Assembly: GCA_903822185.1 (NCBI GenBank)
Contig: CAIJOA010000011.1
Coordinates: forward strand, 744,001-808,000
Source: an uncultured Rhodospirillales bacterium
Lineage (GTDB): Bacteria > Pseudomonadota > Alphaproteobacteria > ATCC43930 > CGMCC-115725
Length of the DNA: 64,000 nucleotides
Direction of reading: 5' to 3'
Shown: in pieces, positions 46,450 to 56,916 of the stretch
Position numbering within the stretch: the first letter of the stretch is position 1
Layout: every line of letters starts with the position of its first letter
Program-made: the position numbers and the translations under genes
Notes under the pieces: model-generated
Databases searched by the model: none
What the model saw: the letters and a program-made list of their open reading frames with translations, nothing else
What the model was told of the DNA's origin: nothing

Positions 46450-48309
46450 TCATAACCCGTCATCGCCATCGTCCTTCGATTCGAACAGAGGCTGCATCCG
46501 GGTCCAGTTTTCGACGCTCATATCGCCCGCCAGATTGCGCTCTGCGTCCCTGATCTGCGCGCCGATGCGGCGCTGCTCGAAAAGGTTGCGGGTATCTGCC
46601 CAGGCGAGCCGCACTGTCTCCGGATCCGCATCGTGCCGCGCGAACGAGGCATGATCGAGGACCTCTGCGGACAGGACCCTGTCCACCGCCTCGGCGAATC
46701 CATTACTTTTCAAGTGGAGCTTCAGTGTGTCAGCGTCAAGATCGGGTTGCGGGGCATGGCCTTTTAGGATCGCGATTCTGAGATTGTCAAGCTCAGAAGA
46801 GAGGAATTCGACCTGTGCAAATTCTTCCTCTACTTCATTCAAAATAAACGGATGATTCAGCACGAGCGCGAGCAGCACTTCCTCGCGCCGGCGGGCCAGA
46901 CGTTGAGGGTCCATCGAGGGCGCTTCCTCGCGCCATGGCGACTGCGCCGCGAAGCGCCGCATCCGGGCGCGATCCGCCGCCGTGCGGCCCGCACCGAGCT
47001 TTGATCCGAACTTGCCGAAGTTGCCCCGGGCGCCCATCGGCGCACGCTTGCCGCCGAGCAATTCACGCAGCTTTTCGCGGAAATGGTTGCGGTAATGCTC
47101 TTGGACGCTGCGGTCGGCGATCAGTTTGACTTGATCATCAAGCCGTTTTTGGAGCGCGGCGCGGCGCTCGGGCGTGTCGATCGGCACCGCCGTCTCGATC
47201 CGCCACAGCACGTCATCCAGCGATCGGGCTCGGTCCAAGACCTCTTTCATCGCGCCCGTACCGTGGCGCTGGATCAGGGAATCGGGATCGTCGGTGCCCG
47301 GCAGAGTCGCGAAGCGCAACGAGAAGCCTGGCTTGAGGATCGGCAGTGCCCGCGCCAAGGCGCGCGCCGCCGCGCGCTGACCGGCGGCGTCGCCGTCGAA
47401 ACACAGCACCGGCTCCGGCGCCATGCGCCACAGCTCTTCGATCTGGGTTTCGGTCAACGCCGTGCCCAGTGGCGCCACCGCCGTGTTGAACCCGGCGCGG
47501 TGCAGCGCGATCACGTCGGTGTAGCCCTCGACGACAACGGCAGAGGGCTGCTTTGCCGCCCCGGCCCGGGCCAAGGCCCAGCCGTAGAGCACGCGGCCTT
47601 TTTGAAAGAGCGGCGTATCGGGTGAATTGAGATATTTCGGCTGGCTGTCATCCATGACGCGGCCACCGAAAGCGATGATCCGGCCACGCCGGTCGCCGAT
47701 CGGGAAGATCACCCGGTTGCGAAAATAGTCGTAGGTCTCGCTGCTGCCCTCGCGCCGGCGCATCAGCCCCGCCTCGATCAGCAGGGCCTCGGGGATGGAA
47801 TTACCCAGCGCACGTTTGAGACTGTCGCGGCTTTCCGGCGCGAAGCCGAGTCGAAACCGCTGGATCGTTTCCTCATCGAAGCCGCGGCGTTCGAGATAGG
47901 CGCGCGCTTCGCGGCCTTCCGGCCCTTGCAGCATCTTTTCGAAATGACCGCAGGCGGCATCGACCGCACCTTGCAGCGTCGCCTCGCGCGAAGCCCGCTC
48001 GCGCTCCTCGCGCGATTCCTGCGGCACTTCCATGCCGGCGACGCGCGCCAACTGTTCGACCGCTTCCGGGAAAGACAGATTCTCGGTCTGCATGGTGAAG
48101 CCGATGATGTCGCCATGCGCGCCGCAGCCGAAGCAGTGATAGAAGTCCTTTTCCTCCACGACGTTGAAGGACGGCGACTTCTCGTTGTGGAATGGGCACA
48201 ACCCGACGAACTCGCGGCCGCGCCGGATCAATTTGACGCGGCGGCCAACGATCTCAGCCAGCGATACACGCTGGCGTAATTCATCGAGGAAACGAGGCGG
48301 GAACGCCAT
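46450..48309 (-). CDS. dnaG: DNA primase
   Basis: This 619-residue enzyme makes RNA primers at the replication fork. The N-terminal zinc site is CPFHNEKSPSF and YHCFGCGAHGD (Cys, His, Cys, Cys at about 38-65). The RNA polymerase core has YLNSPDTPLFQKGRVLYG. The TOPRIM part has VVVEGYTDVIALHRAGF and LCFDGDAAGQRAA, with the acidic metal residues. The C-terminal region is the DnaB-binding domain (about 450-619). It is downstream of the YqeY gene and upstream of rpoD on the same strand. Confidence 0.96.
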   Translation of the reverse strand: MAFPPRFLDELRQRVSLAEIVGRRVKLIRRGREFVGLCPFHNEKSPSFNVVEEKDFYHCFGCGAHGDIIGFTMQTENLSFPEAVEQLARVAGMEVPQESREERERASREATLQGAVDAACGHFEKMLQGPEGREARAYLERRGFDEETIQRFRLGFAPESRDSLKRALGNSIPEALLIEAGLMRRREGSSETYDYFRNRVIFPIGDRRGRIIAFGGRVMDDSQPKYLNSPDTPLFQKGRVLYGWALARAGAAKQPSAVVVEGYTDVIALHRAGFNTAVAPLGTALTETQIEELWRMAPEPVLCFDGDAAGQRAAARALARALPILKPGFSLRFATLPGTDDPDSLIQRHGTGAMKEVLDRARSLDDVLWRIETAVPIDTPERRAALQKRLDDQVKLIADRSVQEHYRNHFREKLRELLGGKRAPMGARGNFGKFGSKLGAGRTAADRARMRRFAAQSPWREEAPSMDPQRLARRREEVLLALVLNHPFILNEVEEEFAQVEFLSSELDNLRIAILKGHAPQPDLDADTLKLHLKSNGFAEAVDRVLSAEVLDHASFARHDADPETVRLAWADTRNLFEQRRIGAQIRDAERNLAGDMSVENWTRMQPLFESKDDGDDGL

Positions 48310-48371
48310 AAGCTGTCTGCTCTCAGCTATCAGCCATTACGAAGGCTGAGTTCCGAGTGCAGAGTCTAGCG

Positions 48372-48388
48372 CGCCGGGGAGCCCGGCG
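48372..48388. promoter_or_regulatory. GC-rich hairpin between the YqeY gene and dnaG
   Basis: CGCCGGG-GAG-CCCGGCG forms a perfect 7-base-pair stem, flanked by a further partly paired CTAGCGC/GCGCCTAG. It lies in the 86-base interval downstream of the YqeY stop and upstream of the dnaG start. There is no T-run. It may be a processing or pausing element. Confidence 0.4.
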
Positions 48389-48395
48389 ATAGCGC

Positions 48396-48851
48396 CTAGC
48401 CCAGCAGTTTCTTGACCATCGCGCTGGACTTCGACGGGTCCAGTTGGCCGGCATATTTCTCGCGCAACGCGGCCATGACCTTGCCCATGTCCTTGATGCT
48501 CGACGCACCGATGGCGGCAATCGTCTCCTTGATCACCGCTTCGGCCTCGTCGTCAGACATCGACTTCGGCAGGAAGCGTTCGATGATCGCGATCTCGTTG
48601 CGCTCTTTTTCGGCCAGTTCCGGACGACCGCCTTTGTCGTAGAGCTCGATCGATTCGCGGCGCTGTTTGATCATGCCCTGCATCATGGATTGGATGTCCG
48701 GATCGGCGATGCCATCGGCATTGCCTTTCGGCCGCGCCTCGATGTCGCGCTCCTTCAAACGCGCCAAAACGAGGCGAATCGTCGATGTCGCCAACGCATC
48801 CTTGTCCCGCATCGACTGCTTCATCGAGTCGCTGAGTTGTTCGCGCAACAT
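48396..48851 (-). CDS. GatB/YqeY domain-containing protein
   Basis: This 151-residue protein starts MLREQLSDSMKQSMRDKDAL and has TIRLVLARLKERDIEARPKG, RRESIELYDKGGRPELAEKE and IIERFLPKSMSDDEAEAVIK, the YqeY pattern. The domain resembles the tRNA-binding tail of the amidotransferase GatB, but the free protein has no settled role. AGGAG lies 7 bases before the ATG. It heads the YqeY-dnaG-rpoD-tRNA set and is divergent from carA. Confidence 0.94.
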   Translation of the reverse strand: MLREQLSDSMKQSMRDKDALATSTIRLVLARLKERDIEARPKGNADGIADPDIQSMMQGMIKQRRESIELYDKGGRPELAEKERNEIAIIERFLPKSMSDDEAEAVIKETIAAIGASSIKDMGKVMAALREKYAGQLDPSKSSAMVKKLLG

Positions 48852-49030
48852 CGCATTTCTCCTATGCCCGAGTCGGCGATGATTAGCGCAAAGCCGCGCT
48901 TGACGGAAGGTTATGCGCGCTCTATCTCCCGCTCTTAGCCCGATCACAATCTTGTCGCGCCGCCAAAGCGTTCGTAGCGGTGCGTTTTGATGCGGGCGGC
49001 TCGCCACCTTTCATAAGGCTCGCCGCAAGT

Positions 49031-50212
49031 ATGCCCGCTGCCAATTCGACCGACGTTCTGCCCTCCGCCCGTCCGCCGGGCACCAATGCCGCTCTGGTTT
49101 TGGCCGATGGCAGCATTTTCTGGGGCCGCGGCCTCGGGGCGCCGGGAATCAGCACGGGTGAAGTCTGCTTCAATACCAGCATGACGGGATATCAGGAGAT
49201 CATGACCGATCCCTCTTATGCCGGTCAGATCATCACCTTCACCTTTCCCCATATCGGCAATGTCGGCGCCAACGCCGAGGACGTCGAAACGATCACCCCC
49301 GCTGCGCGCGGCCTTGTCCTGCGCGCCGACATCACCGACCCGTCGAATTTCCGTGCCCTGCAGCATTTCAATGAATGGCTGAAACTGCGCGGCCTGACCG
49401 GCATCGCCGGCGTCGATACGCGCAAGCTGACGCGGCGCATCCGTGACGGCGGCGCGCCCAGCGGCACGATCGCCTATGCCGCCGATGGCAACCTCGATAT
49501 TCCCGCCCTGCTGGCGCAGTCGAAGACGTGGCCCGGCCTTGAAGGCATGGACCTCGCCAAGGATGTCACCTGCCGCCAGACCTATCATTGGGACGAGACC
49601 GGTTGGACGCTCGGCAAGGGCTACGGCAAGTTGACCGAGCCGCGCCACCGCGTCGTCGCGGTCGATTACGGCGCGAAGCACAATATCTTGCGCATGCTGG
49701 CGAGCGAGGGCTGCGACGTGACCGTCGTGCCGGCCGGCACCAGCGCCGAAGACATCCTGGGTCACAAGCCCGACGGCATCTTCCTGTCGAACGGTCCCGG
49801 CGATCCGGCCGCGACCGGCGAATATGCCGTGCCGGTCATCCGGAAACTGGTCGAAAGCGGCAAGCCGGTCTTCGGCATCTGCCTCGGTCACCAGATGCTC
49901 GCGCTCGCGCTCGGCGGCAAGACGCAGAAGATGGCGATCGGCCATCGCGGCGCCAATCAGCCGGTCAAAGACCTCACCACCGGCAAGGTCGAGATCACCA
50001 GCCAGAATCATGGCTTCGTCGTCATCCAGGAATCGCTGCCGGCGAATGTCGAAGTGACCCATGTCTCGTTGTTCGACGGCACGAACGAAGGGCTGAAGCT
50101 GAAAGACAAGCCGGTCTTCTCGGTTCAATACCACCCTGAAGCGAGCCCCGGTCCGCAGGATAGCCATTACCTTTTCAAGCGCTTCGCCGACGCGATGAAA
50201 GCGCACGAGTAG
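49031..50212 (+). CDS. carA: Carbamoyl-phosphate synthase small (glutaminase) subunit
   Basis: This 393-residue subunit takes ammonia from glutamine and channels it to CarB. GEVCFNTSMTGYQEIMTDPS and GIAGVDTRKLTRRIRDGG mark the N-terminal domain. The class I glutamine amidotransferase part has VDYGAKHNILRML, the nucleophile Cys284 in FGICLGHQML and the catalytic His/Glu in YHPEASPGP. The ATG at 49031 begins MPAANSTDVL; an upstream in-frame start would be implausibly long. carB follows after 3 bases. Confidence 0.97.
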   Translation: MPAANSTDVLPSARPPGTNAALVLADGSIFWGRGLGAPGISTGEVCFNTSMTGYQEIMTDPSYAGQIITFTFPHIGNVGANAEDVETITPAARGLVLRADITDPSNFRALQHFNEWLKLRGLTGIAGVDTRKLTRRIRDGGAPSGTIAYAADGNLDIPALLAQSKTWPGLEGMDLAKDVTCRQTYHWDETGWTLGKGYGKLTEPRHRVVAVDYGAKHNILRMLASEGCDVTVVPAGTSAEDILGHKPDGIFLSNGPGDPAATGEYAVPVIRKLVESGKPVFGICLGHQMLALALGGKTQKMAIGHRGANQPVKDLTTGKVEITSQNHGFVVIQESLPANVEVTHVSLFDGTNEGLKLKDKPVFSVQYHPEASPGPQDSHYLFKRFADAMKAHE

Positions 50213-50215
50213 AAC

Positions 50216-53200
50216 ATGCCGAAACGCACCGACATCAAAACCATCCTGATCATCGGTGCCGGGCCGATCGTCATCGGCCAAGCCTGCGAGTTCGATTACT
50301 CCGGCGCGCAGGCGGTGAAGGCATTGCGGGCCGAAGGCTATCGCGTCGTCCTGGTCAATTCGAACCCGGCGACGATCATGACCGATCCGGGCCTCGCCGA
50401 TGCGACCTATATCGAGCCGATCACGCCCGAGATGGTCGAGAAGATCATCATCGCCGAGAAGCCCGACGCGCTGCTGCCGACCATGGGCGGTCAGACCGCA
50501 CTCAACACCGCGATGGCGCTGTCCAAAAGCGGCGCGCTGAAAAAACACAATGTCGAGCTGATCGGCGCCTCCGAGAAGGCGATCGAAAAAGCCGAGGACC
50601 GGCTGCTGTTCCGCGAGGCGATGGACAAGATCGGTTTGCAATCGCCCAAGAGCAAACTGGTGCGTTCCGCCGAAGAAGGACGTGCGGCGCTTGAGTATGT
50701 CGGCCTGCCGACGATCATTCGGCCGTCCTTCACGCTGGGCGGCATGGGCGGCGGCATCGCCTATAACAAAGAAGAATATGACGACCTCGTGCGCGGTGCG
50801 CTGCGCGCATCGCCGGTCCACGAGATCCTGGTCGAGGAATCTGTGCTCGGCTGGAAAGAATACGAGATGGAGGTTGTCCGCGATCACGCCGACAACTGCA
50901 TCATCATCTGCTCGATCGAGAATATCGATCCGATGGGCATCCATACCGGCGACAGCGTCACCGTCGCACCGGCGCTCACACTGACCGACAAAGAATATCA
51001 GATCATGCGCAACGCCTCGATCGCGGTGCTGCGCGAGATCGGCGTCGATACCGGCGGATCGAACGTGCAGTTCGCGGTCAATCCGGTCGATGGCCGTCTG
51101 GTCATCATCGAGATGAATCCGCGTGTCTCGCGTTCGTCGGCGCTCGCCTCGAAAGCGACCGGCTTCCCGATCGCCAAGATCGCGGCGAAGCTCGCTGTTG
51201 GCTACACGCTCGACGAGCTGACGAACGAGATCACGCGCGTCACACCGGCCTCGTTCGAACCGACGATCGATTACGTCGTCACCAAGATGCCGCGCTTCAC
51301 CTTCGAGAAGTTCCCCGGGGCCGAAGCGACGCTGACCACCTCGATGAAGTCCGTCGGCGAAGCGATGTCGATCGGCCGCAGCTTTGCCGAATCCGTGCAA
51401 AAGGCTTTGCGCTCGATGGAAACCGGCCTGACCGGCTTTAACGAGATCGAGATTCCCGGCGCCGAGAACGGCGACAAGAATGCGATCCGTGGTGCGCTCG
51501 CGAAGCCGACGCCCGATCGTCTTCTGACCATCGCACAGGCCTATCGTCACGGCCTGACGACTACCGAGATTCAATCCGCCTGCAAATACGATCCGTGGTT
51601 CCTCGAGGAAGTGCGCAAGATCGTCGCCGCCGAAGCGGTGGTGAAGCGCGATGGATTGCCGACCGACGCACCTGGCCTGTTGAAGCTCAAAGCCATGGGC
51701 TTTTCCGACGCGCGCCTCGCGCAACTCGTCGGGATGAAAGAAGCCGCGGTGGCGGCGAAACGCGATCAACTCAACGTTCATCCGGTCTATAAGCGCATCG
51801 ACACCTGCGCCGGCGAGTTCCCCTCGCTGACGCCTTATATGTATTCGACCTACGAAGGCGATGGCGTCTCCGAGCCGGAATGCGAATCCGACGTGTCGTC
51901 GCGCGAGAAGGTCGTCATCCTCGGCGGCGGTCCCAACCGCATCGGCCAGGGTATCGAATTCGACTATTGCTGCGTTCACGCCGCCTACAGCCTCAAAGAG
52001 GCCGGCGTCGAGACCATCATGGTCAATTGCAATCCCGAGACCGTATCGACCGATTACGACACTTCGGATCGCCTCTATTTCGAGCCGCTGACCGCCGAAG
52101 ATGTGATCGAGCTCGTGCGTGTCGAGCAGCGTAAAGGCACCGTCAAAGGCGTCATCGTTCAGTTGGGTGGCCAGACGCCGCTGAAACTCGCCGCCTCGCT
52201 GGAAGCCGCAAATATTCCGATCCTCGGCACCTCGCCCGATGCGATCGATCTGGCCGAAGACCGTCAACGTTTTCAGGAATTGCTGCATAAGCTCAACCTG
52301 AAGCAGCCCGAGAACGGCACCGCCATGAACATGGCCGATGCCGAAGCGGTGGTGGCACGCATCGGCTATCCGGTCGTCATCCGCCCGTCCTACGTACTGG
52401 GCGGCCGCGCGATGGAAATCGTTCACGAGAAATCGGCGTTGGCTCGCTACATGGCGAACGCGGTCAAAGTGTCCGGCCCCAACCCAATCCTGATCGACCG
52501 CTATCTGCAAGATGCGATCGAAGTCGATGTCGATGCCTTGAGCGACGGCACCGATGTCTTCATCGCCGGCATCATGGAGCATATCGAAGAGGCCGGTATT
52601 CATTCCGGCGACAGCGCCTGCTCGCTGCCGCCCTATTCCCTGTCCGACGAGATCATCACCGAGATCAAACGCCAGACCACGGCGATGGCCAAGGCGCTGA
52701 ACGTCGTTGGGCTGATGAACGTCCAATATGCGATCAAGGCCGGCACGGTTTATGTGCTGGAGGTCAATCCGCGCGCCTCGCGCACGGTGCCCTTCGTCGC
52801 CAAAGCCATCGGTGTGCCGATCGCGAAGATCGCAGCGCGCGTCATGGCCGGCGAGAAGCTCGCCACCTTCACGCTGCAGGCCAAAGAGCGCCGCGCCCAT
52901 ATCGCGGTGAAAGAAGCCGTCTTCCCCTTCGCCCGCTTCCCTGGCGTCGATCTGATTCTTGGACCCGAAATGAAATCGACCGGCGAAGTGATGGGTCTCG
53001 ACACCGACTTCGGCCGCGCCTTCGCCAAGGCGCAGCTGGGCAGCGGCGTTCGGCTGCCACTGGAAGGCCGGGTATTCGTTTCGGTCCGCGACCACGACAA
53101 GGCGGCGATCATCGAGCCCTGTCAAAAACTGATCGCGATGGGTTTCAGCTTGGTCGCAACCCACGGCACCGGCGAATATCTGCGCCAGGCCGGGCTGGCG

Positions 53201-53467
53201 GTCGAGCTGGTGAACAAGGTCGTCGAGGGCCGCCCGCATATCGTCGATCAGATGTTGTCGGGCGAAGTGCAGCTTATTTTCAACACGACCGAAGGCGCGC
53301 AGGCGATTTCAGACAGTTTCAGCCTTCGCCGGACCGCCCTGACCAATGATATTCCGTATTATACAACTGTTGCGGGTGCTAAGGCCTCGGTTCAGGCGAT
53401 CAACGCCTTGAAGACGGGTAGCCTTGAAGTTGCGCCGGTCCAGTCTTATTTTGAGACATCGTTCTGA
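50216..53467 (+). CDS. carB: Carbamoyl-phosphate synthase large subunit
   Basis: This 1083-residue enzyme makes carbamoyl phosphate for arginine and pyrimidine synthesis. It has two homologous ATP-grasp halves. The first begins [20 protein letters not shown] (about 13-32), with [16 protein letters not shown]. The second begins [20 protein letters not shown] (about 565-584), with [16 protein letters not shown]. An oligomerisation domain lies between, and a C-terminal MGS-like allosteric domain ends the protein ([20 protein letters not shown]). It is coupled to carA and followed by greA. Confidence 0.98.
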   Translation: MPKRTDIKTILIIGAGPIVIGQACEFDYSGAQAVKALRAEGYRVVLVNSNPATIMTDPGLADATYIEPITPEMVEKIIIAEKPDALLPTMGGQTALNTAMALSKSGALKKHNVELIGASEKAIEKAEDRLLFREAMDKIGLQSPKSKLVRSAEEGRAALEYVGLPTIIRPSFTLGGMGGGIAYNKEEYDDLVRGALRASPVHEILVEESVLGWKEYEMEVVRDHADNCIIICSIENIDPMGIHTGDSVTVAPALTLTDKEYQIMRNASIAVLREIGVDTGGSNVQFAVNPVDGRLVIIEMNPRVSRSSALASKATGFPIAKIAAKLAVGYTLDELTNEITRVTPASFEPTIDYVVTKMPRFTFEKFPGAEATLTTSMKSVGEAMSIGRSFAESVQKALRSMETGLTGFNEIEIPGAENGDKNAIRGALAKPTPDRLLTIAQAYRHGLTTTEIQSACKYDPWFLEEVRKIVAAEAVVKRDGLPTDAPGLLKLKAMGFSDARLAQLVGMKEAAVAAKRDQLNVHPVYKRIDTCAGEFPSLTPYMYSTYEGDGVSEPECESDVSSREKVVILGGGPNRIGQGIEFDYCCVHAAYSLKEAGVETIMVNCNPETVSTDYDTSDRLYFEPLTAEDVIELVRVEQRKGTVKGVIVQLGGQTPLKLAASLEAANIPILGTSPDAIDLAEDRQRFQELLHKLNLKQPENGTAMNMADAEAVVARIGYPVVIRPSYVLGGRAMEIVHEKSALARYMANAVKVSGPNPILIDRYLQDAIEVDVDALSDGTDVFIAGIMEHIEEAGIHSGDSACSLPPYSLSDEIITEIKRQTTAMAKALNVVGLMNVQYAIKAGTVYVLEVNPRASRTVPFVAKAIGVPIAKIAARVMAGEKLATFTLQAKERRAHIAVKEAVFPFARFPGVDLILGPEMKSTGEVMGLDTDFGRAFAKAQLGSGVRLPLEGRVFVSVRDHDKAAIIEPCQKLIAMGFSLVATHGTGEYLRQAGLAVELVNKVVEGRPHIVDQMLSGEVQLIFNTTEGAQAISDSFSLRRTALTNDIPYYTTVAGAKASVQAINALKTGSLEVAPVQSYFETSF

Positions 53468-53519
53468 GCGGCATTCCTAATTTGTTCGAATTTAACGCCA
53501 CGGGGCCCAAGATACCCGC

Positions 53520-53993
53520 ATGACGAAGATACCGATGACGTCCCCTGGCTATAACCGCCTGCGGGAAGAGCTTCAGAAGCTCAAATCTACCGACCGTCCG
53601 GCGATTATCCGGGCGATCGCGGAAGCACGCGAGCAAGGCGATTTGGCGGAAAACGCCGAATATCATGCCGCGCGCGAACGTCAGGGCTTCATCGAAGGCC
53701 GTGTCATGGAGCTCGAGGACAAGATTGCCCGGGCCGAAGTGATCGACGTGTCGAAGCTGTCGGGCAAATCGGTCAAATTCGGCGCCACCGTCACCCTGCA
53801 GGACGAAGAGACGGACGAGAAAACCGTCTATCAGATCGTCGGCGAAGACGAAGCGGACATCAGCAAGGGCCGCCTGTCGGTGACCTCGCCTTTGGCGCGG
53901 GCGCTGATCGGCAAGACCATCGGCGACAACGTCGAAGTCTCGACCCCGCGCGGCGCCCGAGCCTACGAAATCTCCAAAGTCCAGTTTAAGTAA
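53520..53993 (+). CDS. greA: Transcription elongation factor GreA
   Basis: This 157-residue factor rescues backtracked RNA polymerase by stimulating transcript cleavage. The N-terminal coiled coil has [20 protein letters not shown] and the acidic tip in [20 protein letters not shown], including the Asp and Glu that reach the active site. The C-terminal FKBP-like domain has [20 protein letters not shown] and [19 protein letters not shown]. It follows carB by 52 bases. Its stop overlaps the convergent Lrp gene by 8 bases. Confidence 0.97.
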   Translation: MTKIPMTSPGYNRLREELQKLKSTDRPAIIRAIAEAREQGDLAENAEYHAARERQGFIEGRVMELEDKIARAEVIDVSKLSGKSVKFGATVTLQDEETDEKTVYQIVGEDEADISKGRLSVTSPLARALIGKTIGDNVEVSTPRGARAYEISKVQFK

Positions 53994-54474
53994 GCGACTC
54001 TTCGGCGTCGATCGGCACACCGGGCTGGTATTTGGCGGTGTGGTTGAGCGGCATCGACCGGACGTTCTTGACGTTCGGCGCTGGCGTCAGCTTTTCCGCA
54101 AGGAAATGCTTGTAGCTGTCCCAATCGGTCGCGACGATTTTCAGCAGGAAGTCGATTTCGCCCGATAATTGATGCGCCTCGCGCACCTCCGGCCAAGATC
54201 CGACCAGAGCCTCGAATGCCTTTAGATCTGCTTCGGCTTGGCTGGCCAGCCCGATCTGGGCGAAGATCGTGACCCCGAACCCCAAGGCTTCTGGATCGAT
54301 TTCGGCGTGATAGCCGCGAATGAGCCCGGCCTCTTCCAACGCGCGCACACGACGCAAGCAGGGCGGCGCCGAAATGCCCGCACGCTGCGCGAGATCGACA
54401 TTGGTCATGCGGCCATCGTCCTGGAGATCGCGCAAAATGCGCAAATCGATCTGGTCGAGCTTGCTGCGACGCAT
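53986..54474 (-). CDS. Lrp/AsnC-family transcriptional regulator
   Basis: This 162-residue regulator has an N-terminal helix-turn-helix ([20 protein letters not shown], then [20 protein letters not shown]) and an RAM ligand domain ([40 protein letters not shown]). Such proteins sense amino acids as octamers. The start at 54474 is chosen because AAGG precedes it. It is divergent from the ELM1-like gene, and a long palindrome overlaps its promoter, consistent with autoregulation. Confidence 0.92.
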   Translation of the reverse strand: MRRSKLDQIDLRILRDLQDDGRMTNVDLAQRAGISAPPCLRRVRALEEAGLIRGYHAEIDPEALGFGVTIFAQIGLASQAEADLKAFEALVGSWPEVREAHQLSGEIDFLLKIVATDWDSYKHFLAEKLTPAPNVKNVRSMPLNHTAKYQPGVPIDAEESLT

Positions 54475-54510
54475 GAAAAAACCTTGTCTCGCCTGATTTA
54501 TAATCGTTCG

Positions 54511-54534
54511 TTGCGCCATTCTAAGAACGCGCAA
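54511..54534. promoter_or_regulatory. Long imperfect palindrome upstream of the Lrp-type gene
   Basis: TTGCGC-CA-TTCT-A-AGAA-C-GCGCAA is a dyad over 24 bases. The inner TTCT/AGAA and outer TTGCGC/GCGCAA arms are both exactly complementary. It lies 37-60 bases upstream of the Lrp-type start, overlapping the likely -35 position, with TTATAA as a candidate -10 on the minus strand. It also lies about 93 bases upstream of the ELM1-like start. Confidence 0.55.
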
Positions 54535-54626
54535 TATTATTTCAAGACGATCCGTACCCGTGCTTGCGCCTCCGGATAGAGGCGGCTACCACGAGGCGCG
54601 GGGCATTCTCAGCAAGCAGGAAGCGC

Positions 54627-55592
54627 ATGGAAACGGTCGGCGCACAGCCCACCGTCTGGGTGCTGCATGACGGCAAGATCGGCATGGCCAACCAGGTCAT
54701 CGGCCTGGCCGAGGCGCTGGGCTGGCCGTTTCAGGAAAAGCGCCTGGCGATCCGTGCGCCCTGGCGGCACCTGACTCCGCAGTTTTGGCTACTCCCCGAA
54801 TATGCGATCGATCCCAGCGGCGACCAACTGAACGCACCCTGGCCCGATATCATCATCGGCTGCGGCCGGAATTCGGTCGCGCCGGCCCGGATGGTCAAGC
54901 GCCGCAGCGGCGGCAAAGCCTTCTGGGTGCAGATCCAGGACCCGCGTTGCTTCCACGACGAGATCGACCTGATCATCGCGCCGCAGCACGACCCGGCGCG
55001 CGGCGATCATATCTTCACGACCTTCGGCGCAGTTCATCGCGTGACGAAAGAAAAGCTCGCCAAAGCCGGCGCGACATTCGCGCCGCTGTTCGCGGATTTG
55101 CCGCGCCCGCTCGCCGCTGTGCTGATCGGCGGCAATAACGGCGTCTATACACTCAGCGAAGAACGTTTCGCGTCGCTCTGCGATCAACTGGCAACGCTCG
55201 CCAAAAGCGGCATCGGCCTTGCGATCACGCCGTCACGCCGCACCGCGCCCAACGCAGCGCAGACGTTGCGTGAAAAGCTGAAAGGCCTGCCGGCTTTCGT
55301 CTGGGACGGCAGCGGCGACAATCCTTATTTCGGCATGCTCGCCGCCGCCGACGTGATCCTCGTCACCGTCGATTCCGTGTCGATGGTCAGCGAAGCCGCA
55401 TCGACCGGCAAGCCGGTGCATGTCATCGATCTCGAAGGTGGCTCGAAGAAATTCGCCCGCTTTCATCAGGCGATGCGCGATGCCGGTATGACGCGGCCTT
55501 TCACCGGAGCCATCGAGACCTGGACCTACACGCCGCTCGACGATACCGCGCGCGCCGCCGCCGAAATCCGCCGCCGCGTCGGAAAAGCCTGA
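54627..55592 (+). CDS. ELM1-like (mitochondrial fission ELM1 family) protein
   Basis: This 321-residue protein has VWVLHDGKIGMANQVIGLAE at its start, PDIIIGCGRNSVAPARMVKR, VQIQDPRCFHDEIDLIIAPQ and VTVDSVSMVSEAASTGKPVH. These match the bacterial family annotated after plant ELM1. The two-lobed pattern and the C-terminal DSVSMVSEA segment resemble GT-B glycosyltransferases of lipid A or oligosaccharide assembly. AGGA precedes the ATG by 6 bases. A phosphatase gene starts one base after its stop. Confidence 0.88.
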   Translation: METVGAQPTVWVLHDGKIGMANQVIGLAEALGWPFQEKRLAIRAPWRHLTPQFWLLPEYAIDPSGDQLNAPWPDIIIGCGRNSVAPARMVKRRSGGKAFWVQIQDPRCFHDEIDLIIAPQHDPARGDHIFTTFGAVHRVTKEKLAKAGATFAPLFADLPRPLAAVLIGGNNGVYTLSEERFASLCDQLATLAKSGIGLAITPSRRTAPNAAQTLREKLKGLPAFVWDGSGDNPYFGMLAAADVILVTVDSVSMVSEAASTGKPVHVIDLEGGSKKFARFHQAMRDAGMTRPFTGAIETWTYTPLDDTARAAAEIRRRVGKA

Positions 55593-55593
55593 G

Positions 55594-56916
55594 ATGACGA
55601 AGCGTGTTGCCTGGTTCGTCGCCGCGTTCCTGCTGATCTGCGGCGGGCTCATCCTCATGCCGGCCGTCGATCTCTGGGTTACAGGATTATTCTATCGCGC
55701 CGGTGACGGCTTCTATCTCGGTGAATGGGCGCCGTTCCGCCTGCTGCGCAGCGGCTTGCCCTACGCGGTGACGATATATGCCGTCGCCGTAGGGCTCTTG
55801 CTGATCGCGGCCTTGATCCGCCGCCGCGCCGTCCTCGGTCTCGATGTACGCGCTGCGTGTTTTCTGCTGCTCGCGCTGGCGCTGGGGCCGGGCCTCACCG
55901 TCAACACGATCTTCAAAGACCATTGGGGCCGCGCCCGTCCATCGCAGGTCACTGAATTCGGCGGCGACAAGCATTTCAGCCCGGCCTTCGTCCCCAGCGA
56001 TCAATGCACGCGCAATTGCTCATTCAGCGCGGGCGATCCGTCGATGGGTTTTTATCTCGTCTCGCTGGCTTTTCTTGCCGCCCTACCGCGACGGCGCAAA
56101 CTCGGCATCGCCGGCGCGGTGACGGTCGGCGCGATCCTCGGTGTGGTTCGCTTGGCGCAAGGCGGGCATTTCTTCTCCGACATCATCGCCACCGGCTTCT
56201 TCGTCTTCGCGGTAAGTTGGCTGCTGCATCGCTTCATCATCGTGCATGACGGCCTCGGCATGCTGATGCGGGCGTTGCGCTATCCCTCGCCGAGACTAAT
56301 ACGTTGGGCGTTCATCACGATCGCAACCGCGTTGCTGTTCTCACTGAGCTACATCTTTGTCGATCGGCCTTTGGCTTACGCACTCAAAGACATCGACCCG
56401 ACGGTGCATTCGATCTTCGCCATCATCACCAAAGCTGGTGAAGGCGTCTTCTATCTCGTGCCGTCGGGGCTTCTGATGTTGTGGGCGTTATGGACGCGCC
56501 GCCAACATCTGTTGGAACGCGCCGGCTTTGTCTTCGCCGCCGTGGCGATCCCCGGCCTCATCGCCGACATGATGAAACCGATCTTCGGCCGGGCCCGACC
56601 GGTACTGTTGTTCCGCGAGGATCTTTTCGGTTTTACCTGGCATGGCGCGCGCGCGAACTACTGGTCGTTCCCGTCGGGCCATACTATCACCATCACGGCG
56701 CTCGCCTTGTCGCTGACGGCGATCTATCCGCGGTTATGGCCGCTTTACGCGACTGTTGCCGTGCTGGTCGCGTCGAGCCGCGTGATCATCGACGCGCATT
56801 ATCTCAGCGACGTGATCGCGGGCGCTTATATCGGATTGACGGCCTATTGGTGTCTTATCGCTTACGCGCAGGCGAAGAAAATCCCGTTGCGCCTTACCGC
56901 GCCGGATAGCCCTTGA
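55594..56916 (+). CDS. Membrane protein with two PAP2 phosphatase domains
   Basis: This 440-residue inner-membrane protein is a tandem of two PAP2 (lipid phosphatase) domains. The first (about 5-215) has KDHWGRARPSQ, FSAGDPSMGF in place of the usual SGH motif, and RLAQGGHFFSDII. The second (about 240-440) has KPIFGRARP, YWSFPSGHTITI and SRVIIDAHYLSDVIAG, which is a complete active site. The first domain keeps the KxxxxxxRP and the last His but has Asp in the middle motif, so only the second is clearly competent. The substrate may be lipid A or an isoprenoid phosphate. Confidence 0.9.
   Translation: MTKRVAWFVAAFLLICGGLILMPAVDLWVTGLFYRAGDGFYLGEWAPFRLLRSGLPYAVTIYAVAVGLLLIAALIRRRAVLGLDVRAACFLLLALALGPGLTVNTIFKDHWGRARPSQVTEFGGDKHFSPAFVPSDQCTRNCSFSAGDPSMGFYLVSLAFLAALPRRRKLGIAGAVTVGAILGVVRLAQGGHFFSDIIATGFFVFAVSWLLHRFIIVHDGLGMLMRALRYPSPRLIRWAFITIATALLFSLSYIFVDRPLAYALKDIDPTVHSIFAIITKAGEGVFYLVPSGLLMLWALWTRRQHLLERAGFVFAAVAIPGLIADMMKPIFGRARPVLLFREDLFGFTWHGARANYWSFPSGHTITITALALSLTAIYPRLWPLYATVAVLVASSRVIIDAHYLSDVIAGAYIGLTAYWCLIAYAQAKKIPLRLTAPDSP

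Noticed and set aside
48944-53239. A 1431-codon open frame on the minus strand opposite carA and carB
   Set aside because: Its composition is that of an antisense shadow of GC-rich coding sequence. carA and carB on the plus strand are unmistakable by their motifs, and the minus frame has no recognisable domain or ribosome site.
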